The position numbers and the translations under genes were made by a program. Shown one piece after another: positions 56,261 through 64,000 of a stretch of 64,000 nt of DNA. Origin of the DNA: Larix kaempferi (lineage: Eukaryota; Streptophyta; Pinopsida; Pinales; Pinaceae); contig BSBM01000370.1 in assembly GCA_027924585.1 (NCBI GenBank), forward strand, positions 32,447,501-32,511,500, given 5' to 3'. How positions within the stretch are numbered: position 1 is the first letter of the stretch; each line of letters starts with the position of its first letter. The notes below the pieces were generated by a model that saw nothing but the letters and a program-made list of their open reading frames with translations, did not search any database and was not told where the DNA came from.

Positions 56261-57428
56261 TTGCAGCTTCTTGCTTATGAATATACATTTGTATATAATT
56301 TGGTTATGATTTCCTAAACTCTAGTTTAGAGACAAATCCTATGAAAATAAACTAAACATGTGAATTAATTCAATGTTTGATTGTAGGTATTGTTGGGAGC
56401 AAGGACTATGAAGGCATCCTAGAGATGCATGTGGACATGTAACCGTCCTAAAGAGCTCCGCATGAGCAATAATGAAAGATGGTGCTAGTGGGACTGTGTG
56501 GGTCCTAGCAGCCAAGAATTGTAGACAAACCATGTGGAGAAACTCCATGGTTGAGAGGTCTGGAATAGACCATAGACACTAAGTGTCATATCCAAGGTGG
56601 GAAAGTCAAGCATTCACGTTGAAGTGAAAGAGGCTAGGAGCATGAAAACCACGGTGGTGGTGTGGGTTCCAGAATGGAACAAGACTAAGAGGAGAAGACT
56701 CTTACTACTCTCTCTTTCCTTTTTTATTGATGCATTTATAAAAACAAAAAATTGTTGAATGCATGTATGGCTGAAAGTGGAGTGTGTTTATTTGCTTGAA
56801 ATATATTGTGAATGCTGAGGTAGTTAATTCCCTGTGAAAGAATGGACATGAATGAGCTCATGTGCCTATTGGGAAAGCATGAAAAGTATGAAAGTCTCAG
56901 GGATAAAGCACGGACTACCCATGTCAATTGGACAGTTAATTGACTGATTTTAATGTTTATATTATGCTTGGCCTAACATAAATTGCAATGATGTATTCCA
57001 CAGGTGATAAGTGGAATTTAATTGGTTGTAGCTGTTACAAAAACAATGGTACTAGCGAGAAAAGAGTGGGCTGCTGTGTACATTGATCATGGCAGTAGGC
57101 CAAAAGCTATTTGATTTGATTGAAAATCTTCCTCAAATAGTTTCTAGGATAGCAAAAAAAGAAGAAGATGGCATCCACAAAAATTCCAGACTTGTAGATC
57201 AACTGGAAGGTAAATAAAGGGAAGGGATTGCTGTGGAGCAATGCCCACCTGCGGAGCTGGAAGATCAAAGCCAACAAGAGCAGCTTGTGGAAGCCAAAGT
57301 ACTTGTTCCAGAGGGTTCAAAGTAAAGGATAGAATGCAAAGCAGATTTGCAATTTTTTTTGAAAATTTTGGACTTGTAAATTGTATATGTATTCCTAAGC
57401 ATTGGAACACCAAGGACAGTGTTATTCT
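56261..57428 (+). other. LARD interior, 3' part
   Basis: No domain recognised. The minus-strand frame at 57455-57144 and the plus-strand frame at 57241-57447 have no family motif. Confidence 0.5.
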
Positions 57429-57442
57429 AAGGGGGAGGGGAT
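57429..57442 (+). other. LARD polypurine tract
   Basis: AAGGGGGAGGGGATT lies directly before the 3' LTR start TGTAATACC, the expected plus-strand primer. Confidence 0.85.
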
Positions 57443-58814
57443 TGTAATACCCCATTTTGACCCATAGGATATATTAGCTTTTAATGTAAATATTGTACAC
57501 ATGTGATGTATGTATTCATAGCGAGGAGCTCAAGGCCAAGGCCCCGCTAGTGGATGCTTGAATTTTATTTAAAATGCAAGAATTTGATATTATGTTACCC
57601 ATGTGCTATGAAGCCATGGAACATTGTAAAAATGATGTAAATAAAGAAATGCAATAAAATACCAAAGCTGGCTATGGAAGCAACTAATGAGAAGGGGCAA
57701 TGTGTATCCACTAGGGAGTGGTGAGGGGTTGTGGGGATGAACCATATGCTTCCAAATGTCATCTTCTGAACCCATTTGACTTCCTTTGCTGACATTTAAT
57801 TATGTGTGAGAAAGTAGTTGAGGAAATCAGTCTATGGATTCAATGAAGCATGGGCATCCCATAAATTCGTATGGCATATATGGGCTCTGTTTTTCTTGTA
57901 CCACAAGTCACTATACCTCATGAGAATGGGTTCTTCCTCATTCCTATTCCATTTTTAAACATACCAACATCAGTTTCCATCCATTACAAATGCCCAGCAA
58001 TGAGAAAAACTAGAAAGCGCAACTTTGCAAGAACCCATGTTTTGAAGAGCCATAAAAGCCCAGAATTGGTATTTGACAGTGAAATTCAATGGGGGATCCA
58101 TAGATATGAACCTTGGGGCGAAATTGAGAGTATTAGATACCCCGAAATCCATTGGAAAACCCAGTTTTTATAGCCTAGAAAACTAGTGACGGAATTGAGT
58201 TACTTGATGACATAATTGTGAGAAATCCAAGTGTGGATGTTTGAACAGAAGATTGGATTGCTTGAATTTAGCTTGAGATGTCTGTAGCTCTGGGGTTAAG
58301 CTCACTAGCTTAGCATCCTCCTCCTTTGCTTATTGCATGCTTGATAAACCCAACTGGGTGTTGGCTTAGCATGACTGTTTGAGTGAAATCATGGCTGTGA
58401 GTGAGACCATCTAGTTCCTCCTTAGTGGATACACAACCCAGTTCGGGGGTGATCTCTCAGCTGAAAGAATATAGGCTGGACAAAGATCTATGGTTGGGTG
58501 GAACGTTGCTCTCACATAGCCATTTGTTGGGACAGTTACATTTCAAGATAAGTATTCTTGTGGTTGAGTTATGTTAATTCTATGCTATGCAATGTTTTAA
58601 TTAATGACTGTTGTTTATATGTTGAACTCATGATGATACTGTGTGCATATATAGTATTTAATTTCGTTGCGCTTGCTGAGTATGAATATGTATGGACAAG
58701 TATTATTTATCCAGGAATTTCTTAGCATTTTGAATGGGGCTGAGATTGTCAATAAGCCCGGTATGTTGGTCATGTTCGCTCCCTTGCATCGGATTGACGA
58801 GAGGGGACATGACA
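57443..58814 (+). repeat. LARD 3' LTR
   Basis: 1372 bp, collinear with 49894-51266 throughout and sharing the terminal GGGGACATGACA. It is followed by the target duplication ACCCC, then LINE D ORF1 resumes. Confidence 0.9.
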
Positions 58815-59085
58815 ACCCCAAGGACCACAATGTTGGTGAATGGATGGGTCTGTTTTATTTTTTCAAAACCTGATGACATTTTGAAGGTTTTGGAGGGCAT
58901 ATGGATGATAAAAGGTGGTTATATAGTACTGAAACAATGTCATACAAACTTTGATTATGCCAAAGAAAGGATGGCGAAAAGGCATTTGTAAATGCTCATG
59001 CCGGGTTTCCTAATAGAATTATGGATAGAAAATATTTTTGTAGGGCTTGCAAATAGCTTGCGAATGTTCATAAAATTGGAGAAAA
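58815..59085 (+). pseudogene. LINE D ORF1, C-terminal part of DUF4283 domain
   Basis: Continues from 49893: TTMLVNGWVCFIFSKPDDIL, VLEGIWMIKGGYIVLKQCH, FDYAKERMAKRHL, a stop at 58989, then MLMPGFPNRIMDRKYFC and LANVHKIGEKK. This is the typical second half of the DUF4283 region (NGW.F.F...WVI..G.LVL...FD...ER), ending with the PGFP...W block, where W is now M. An A-run at about 59083-59090 and the copia-2 LTR follow. Confidence 0.65.
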
Positions 59086-59120
59086 AAAAATTATTTGTTG
59101 TTGAGAAAAAGGTTGCAGTG

Positions 59121-59615
59121 TGTTAAGTTTAGCCTAAATTCACAAGCAAGATCACTGAAAGAAACACAATCACAAGATAGACAAATATTTACCATGGGAA
59201 ACCCTCATGGGGTAGAAAACCTAACAAAGCTTTCCTCAATATAGATGATCAACAATTACGAAGATGTAATCCCAAACAAGAGCCCCTTCTCCTTCTATGC
59301 AGATCTCTCTCTCTCCTATGCGCCAATCACAAGTGAGTGAATGAGTGAGTATAATGAGGAACACACCTCCTCTATTTATACTCATCTTCTAATTGAATTT
59401 TCACCCTAACTAGGTCGACCTCTCCTAAGAGAGTCTAATAACCCCTAAACAACTAACTTAGGGCCGACCCCACAAAAGAGGTCTAATAACCCTATTTACC
59501 ACATTCTCTCAGAGGAATAAACATTTTCGGATACATGATAAAGTCCCGACGGAGGAATGAAACATATCCAGAATAATACAAATATAATATTCTTAGTAGT
59601 TACAATATTTCAACA
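59121..59615 (-). repeat. copia-2 3' LTR
   Basis: 495 bp, TGTTAAG...TTTCAACA on the plus strand. TATAAATA on the minus strand at 59380-59373 is the probable promoter. It shares the phrases GGTCTAATAACCC and GCCGACCCCA with the copia-1 LTR. The partner LTR is outside the window. Confidence 0.8.
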
Positions 59616-59624
59616 CTCCCCCTT
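59616..59624 (-). other. copia-2 polypurine tract
   Basis: AAGGGGGAG on the minus strand, adjoining the LTR, equivalent to 25756-25764 in copia-1. Confidence 0.8.
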
Positions 59625-59819
59625 AACGAGAAGGATATTATAACAACATATGCAAAAGCAAGGAGTCATCAACTACATGATACATGATACATCTATAAAT
59701 CATTGGAAGCTTTCTTTAACATCATTAGTATCTCAACCAGTTACTGGAACATCTTCAAATATTCAATACTGGAATATCAACATCTTCAATACTAAGTATT
59801 CATCTTCTGCAACATCCAA

Positions 59820-61030
59820 ACAACTATAGCAACATCATCATATGGATCTCTTGATCAACAACATCATCATCTGGATCTCCCGATCATCATCTGGATCTCT
59901 CGATCAATAGCATCATCATCTGGATCTCTCGATCAACAACATCATCATTTGGATCTCTCAATCAACAACAACATCATAGCAACATACTCTGCAATACACG
60001 TGATCAAATTACGGGATGATCAATCCCTCTCACTTTAGGACATAGGTCCAAAGATGATACAATCATAATCCACTTACGGGATGATCAATCCCTCTCAATT
60101 TAAGATGCCTCACATGTCTATGGATGATGCAATCCAGATCTACTTACAGGATGATCAATCCTTCTCACTTTAAGACACCTCTCATGTCTATGGACGATGC
60201 AATCCAAATCTACTTACAGGATGATCAATCCTTATCAATTTAAGACACCTCTCATGTCTATGGACGATGCAATCCAGATATACTTATAGGATGATCAATC
60301 CTTATCAATTTAAGACACCTCTCATGTCTATGGACGATGCAATCCAGATCTACTTACATGATGATCAATCCTTATCAATTTAAGACACCTCTCATGTCTA
60401 TGGACGATGCAATCCAGATCTACTTACAGGATGATCAATCCTTATCAATTTAAGACACCTCTCATGTCTATGGACGATGCAATCCAGATCTACTTACAGG
60501 ATCATTAATCCTTATCAATTTAAGACACCTCTCATGTCTATGGATGATGCAATCCAGATCTACTTACAGGATGATCAATCTTGATCAATTTAAGACACCT
60601 CTCATGTCTATGGACAATGTAATCCTATCACGTACATTTTGAACCAACTGTTCAGGGACAATGCAGTCCTATCACGTACATTTTGAACCAACTATTCAGG
60701 GACAATGTAGTCCTATCACGTACATTTTGAACCAACCGTTCAGGGACGATGCAGTCATATCACGTCTACATAGAAAAAATCCTAAGGACCACATAATGAC
60801 CTCATTGTCAGTATCATCGACCTCATCATCGGTATCATTGACCTCATCGTCAATATCATTGACCTCGTCGTCAATTATCAAGTATCCTCATCATCGATAC
60901 AAGTATCCTCATCATCAATACACGTATCCACATCATCGATACAAGTATCCTCATCATTGATACAAGTATCCACATCATCGATATAGGTATCCTCATCATC
61001 GACCCTATCATCAATGCAGGAAATCTCATC
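59820..61030. repeat. copia-2 3' region: four consecutive tandem arrays
   Basis: (1) 59820-59960: a ~33-bp unit with CATCATCTGGATCTCTCGAT. (2) 60003-60620: about eight to nine 70-bp units, CAATTTAAGACACCTCTCAT then GTCTATGGACGATGCAATCC and ACTTACAGGATGATCAATCC; the first two are more diverged. (3) 60619-60765: three ~47-bp units with CCTATCACGTACATTTTGAA. (4) 60790-61020: short units of CATCATCGATACAAGTATCC, preceded by CATTGACCTCATCGTCA. All lie between the RNase H stop and the 3' LTR. The open frames here (60661-60960 plus, 61105-60878 minus) are repeat artefacts. Confidence 0.85.
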
Positions 61031-61045
61031 ATCAGCAACCATATC

Positions 61046-62651
61046 ACTCCCCCTTTCGAGGAGGGTCCTTCTGAACTGCACCAAGCTTGTCTCGGAAATA
61101 CTCAAACTTTACTCGAGACAGAGGTTTGGTCAATACATCATCAACTTGTTCGTCAATGCTCACATACTCAAGATTTATAGTTCCTTTCTGCACCATATCC
61201 CGTATATAGAAATATCAGATCTCTATGTGCTTTGACTTATCATGGAACACTGGATTCTTTGTCATCTTGATACAACTCTTGTTGTCACACATGATCACAG
61301 TGGGGTCCTTCTCTAAGTCAAACAATCTTGATAACAACTTCCAAAACCATATCACTTCACAACTAGTGGAGCAAGCAGCTATATATTCTGCTTCAACTAT
61401 GTTGAGAGCCACACTAGACTGCTTCCTGCTAAACCATGAGAGCATGGTAGATCCCAGACAATAAAATCCACCCGATGTGCTCTTCCTGTCTGATACACTT
61501 CCTGTCTAATCAGCATCTGTGTAGCCATATAATCTGAAGTCATGATCTCCAAGATAATATAGACCAAAGTCTATTGTGCCCTTCATGTATCTCATCACAT
61601 GCTTTGCAACTATCAGGTGAACACATCTAGGTTCCACTAGATATTGAATCAAGATGTTCACAACAAATCATATATATGGCCTAATGTTCGTTAGATACAT
61701 CAATGACCCAATAATCTGTCTGTACAGAGTTACATCCACTAACTCTAATGAGTCATTTGCTAACAACTTTAAGTTGGAATCCATGGGAATGGACATGTCT
61801 TTACATTCCAACATATCAAATATTTTCAATATTTCCACAGCATACATTCCTTGGTTGAGAAAGATTCCTTATGATACTTGCCATACTTCCAAACCTAGGA
61901 AGTAATGCATCAATCTGAGATCTTTCATCTCAAACTCTGCAGAGAGATTCTTCTTGCACTCGATACTCTATTTCTCATTTCGAGTCAGAAATAGATCATC
62001 CACATATAGCAACAATATGACAGGTTCATCATCCATAACCTTGAGATAAATGTTAGGATCAACTTTACTCTTAATAAAGCCCAAGCTTGTCAAGAAACTG
62101 TCAATTCTTCTATACCAAGTTCTGGGAGCTTGCTTCAACCCATACAAAGCCTTCTTTAGTTTGCATATGTGGGTTCTTCTATCTTCAACCTCAAATCCTT
62201 GTGGTTGTTCTATGTACACTTCTTCCTCAATCACACTATTCAGGAAGGCTTTCTTCACATCCATCTGGTGTAATTTCCACTTTATCATGGATGCAAATGC
62301 CATGATGGTTCTAATGGAAGTGTACCTTGCAACTGGTGCAAATGTCTCTTCATAGTCAATTCCCTCTTTCTGAGAGAACCCTCTGGCTACAAACCTTGCC
62401 TTATACTTTTCAATACTACCATCCGCAACATGCTTTATCTTGTATATCCATTTGGAGGATACCACACTCTTGTCCTTTGGTTTGGGAACTATATCCCAAA
62501 CATCATTCTTCATTATTGACTGGTACTCCTCTGTCATTGCCTCTACCCACTCTTTCTTATGAGATGCCTCTTCATAACTAGTGGCTTCTTGATCTACAAT
62601 ATCACACATCAAATCCATATAGTTGGAGAATGAATTTGGTTTCTTGCTCAC
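61046..62651 (-). pseudogene. copia-2 reverse transcriptase and RNase H
   Basis: RT from 62651 is open for 227 codons: YQSIMKNDVWDIVPKPKDKS, SKWIYKIKHVADGSIEKYKA, RFVARGFSQKEGIDYEETF, QMDVKKAFLNSVIEEEVYIE, ALYGLKQAPRTWY, and the catalytic LLLYVDDLFLT. A stop follows at about 61968. The rest is scattered across frames: the thumb region, then RNase H at 61445-61215 (SWFSRKQSSVALNIVEAEY with Glu kept, IMCDNKSCIKM with Asp), and LTKPLSRVKFEYF near 61120. RT and RNase H copy element RNA into DNA in cytoplasmic particles. Closely related to 27235-28831. Confidence 0.85.
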
Positions 62652-62885
62652 TCTAGTGGAGCCTTCAGGAGCTCCATACTTTTATGCTCCTTGTATAATG
62701 TCTCTTTCCCATGTTGGATTTATCTTTCTTGATATGTTTATGGTAGGGGGTTCTTGTGGTTCTATCATGTCATGGTCTTTAGGTGTTACATCTTCAAAAG
62801 TGGGTGCAGCTTCTACAATTATGGGAGGTGCATCTTCCTCATATACTTCTTCATACTGGCACTTCCTAGATCTCTTGAGAGCTGC

Positions 62886-64000
62886 CTACTCATCAAATGT
62901 CACATCCCTACTAATTTCCATATGATGGAATCCTGGGATGTATATTCTGAATGCTTTGGATGATTCACAATATCCAACAAATATTCCCTTCTTTCCAGAA
63001 GGATTCAGCTTAGTTCTATTTTCTTTTGGTATGTGAATATGTACTGGGCATCCAAATATCTTGAGATGGCTTACCTCAGGCTTCTTCCCTGTGAACACTT
63101 CTTCTGGGGTCTTGAATTCAAGAGCACTATGATGTAGTCTATTCTTTATCATGTATCATTGTCTTTACTGCTTCCATAATGGTTCTATTCTTTCTTTCCG
63201 CAACACCATTCTGTTGAGGATTGTAGGGAGTGGTTATTTCCCTCTTGATTCCAGCCTATTTACAAAAGACTTCAAAATCCTTTGAAGTATATTCTCCACC
63301 ATTATCTGTCCTGAGTGTCTTGCTCTTCTTTTTTGAATGATTTTCTATCAAGACTTTGAATTCCTTGAATTTCCCAAAGACTTCATCTTTTCCCTTTAGG
63401 AAGTATATCCAAGTCTTTCTTGAATAGTCATCAATAAATGTAAGGTAGTATTCATACCCACTTAAGGATGTGGAGGGCATTGGTCCACATACATATGAAT
63501 GTATCAATTCCAAAGTGCTTTTAGTCTTTGTCTCACTCTTTGGAAATGGGTTCTTGATATTCTTACATTTTGCACATCCTTTGCAAGTGCCTTTATGTTC
63601 AATCTTCAAATCTGGCAATCCTGTTACTACTTTTCTCACATAGGGTAATGCTTTGTAGTTGATGTGAGAAATCCTTCTATGCCATAGCTCACTTGGGCTA
63701 GTGGCTTCATGAACAAGGGCAACTTCTGGATGTCCCTTGAGTTTGTATAGACCTCCTTCCTCTTCACCAATAACAATTGCATCCTTAATTTTTTTTTCCT
63801 TTGGACCACATGAGTACTTGTCCATATATGAATGCAACCCTATAACCTTTCTTATCTAATGCTGAGATAGAAAGTAAGTTCTTCTTCAAACCTAGTACAT
63901 ATAAGACTTCCTTCATCTTCATGGGGGTTCCAGAATCAAGCTTGTAGCTTGCTTCACCAATTCCCTTGATGGGATATTGATAGTCATCTCCTAAAGATAC
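62886..64000 (-). pseudogene. copia-2 integrase and pre-integrase region
   Basis: From 64000: IKGIGEASYKLDSGTPMKMK and [20 protein letters not shown] mark the protease/pre-integrase junction. After a frameshift near 63837 comes the zinc domain: [11 protein letters not shown] (H...H) and CKGCAKC (C..C). The catalytic core has [10 protein letters not shown] (Tyr where the first Asp is expected), [14 protein letters not shown] and [12 protein letters not shown] (second Asp). NGVAERKNRTI (Glu) follows near 63205 in another frame. The C-terminal part at 63152-62886 reads TPEEVFTGKKPEVSHLKIFG, IHIPKENRTKLNPSGKKGIF, VGYCESSKAF. Integrase joins element DNA to the genome; the lost Asp and the breaks make this copy inactive. 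Confidence 0.85.

Larger units (their letters stand above)
49894..58814 (+). mobile_element. Non-coding LTR retrotransposon (LARD-type), 8.9 kb
   Basis: LTRs of 1373 bp (49894-51266) and 1372 bp (57443-58814) enclose a 6.2-kb interior with a tRNA-Met primer-binding site and a strong polypurine tract. No gag or pol motif can be found on either strand. Flanks GCCCC (49889-49893) and ACCCC (58815-58819) are a target duplication with one mismatch. Such large retrotransposon derivatives depend on proteins from another element. The interior is dominated by two tandem-repeat blocks. About a dozen differences in the first 215 bp of the LTRs suggest an age like that of the gypsy element. Confidence 0.88.
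49160..59120 (+). mobile_element. LINE-like element D, ORF1 only, interrupted twice
   Basis: A plus-strand ORF1 of DUF4283 type is split by the LARD at 49894-58814 and then ended by copia-2 at 59121. Removing the LARD and one target duplication restores the phrase FDYAPRTTMLVNGWVCF in frame. No ORF2 is present in the window; it could continue beyond copia-2. It might instead be a stand-alone DUF4283 gene. The left boundary is approximate. Confidence 0.6.
59121..64000 (-). mobile_element. copia-2: LTR retrotransposon, continues past the window end
   Basis: A minus-strand copia element related to copia-1 in LTR layout and RT sequence. In the window: 3' LTR (59121-59615), polypurine tract, a 1.4-kb tandem-repeat region, RNase H, RT, integrase and the start of the pre-integrase/protease region. 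Gag and the 5' LTR lie beyond 64000, so its target duplication cannot be checked. It inserted into LINE D ORF1. Confidence 0.88.

Noticed and set aside
57144-57455. 103-codon minus-strand ORF near the LARD 3' LTR
   Set aside because: It includes the polypurine tract and LTR start in antisense and has no domain.
49894-58814. The two 1.37-kb repeats as a segmental duplication
   Set aside because: TG...CA ends, an adjacent tRNA-Met primer site, a polypurine tract and a target duplication identify them as LTRs.
60003-60620. Regular 70-bp repeats resembling a CRISPR array
   Set aside because: There are no unique spacers, no cas genes and the context is plant retrotransposon. The whole unit repeats, so it is a minisatellite in the copia-2 3' region.

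Overview
The window looks like nuclear DNA of a land plant, most likely a seed plant with a large, repeat-rich genome. The evidence is L1-type LINEs with a C-terminal RNase H, copia elements primed by initiator-Met tRNA, a very large gypsy element with a second RNase H and an antisense ORF, and tRNA-derived SINEs. A conifer or other gymnosperm is possible, but nothing here proves it. I found no intact host gene, rRNA, functional tRNA, CRISPR array or prokaryotic feature. Almost every coding signal belongs to a transposable element, and every element is degenerate.

Layout. 1-3126: a minus-strand gypsy remnant (gag fragment plus one ~2-kb LTR). 3127-8590: AT-rich intergenic DNA with three SINE copies and the first copy of an unclassified ~1-kb repeat. 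8590-19700: LINE A (minus), split by LINE B (plus, about 11925-19148), which itself carries a 579-bp foldback element. 19701-22075: AT-rich DNA with a fourth SINE and the second copy of the ~1-kb repeat.

22075-48930: LINE C (minus), cut into three pieces. One cut is copia-1 (25086-32109, target duplication AACAT). The other is a 15.4-kb gypsy element (32128-47559, target duplication ACCAG). Only 13 bp of unique LINE sequence separates the two insertions. About 49160-59120: the ORF1 of LINE D (plus), interrupted by a non-coding LTR element of LARD type (49894-58814) and, at 59121, by copia-2 (minus), which runs off the right edge of the window.

The best-preserved and most informative unit is the gypsy element. 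Its gag-pol stays in one frame over about 6.8 kb, broken by 16 in-frame stops and one late single-base deletion. A proline/glycine-rich region precedes the capsid domain. Downstream lie a separate ORF resembling the extra archaeal-type RNase H of Tat-lineage elements and a long antisense ORF that looks like a plant-mobile-domain protein. The recurring theme is layered insertion: the identifiable larger insertions sit inside older LINE bodies, and target-site duplications plus restored LINE reading frames define the junctions to the base in several cases.
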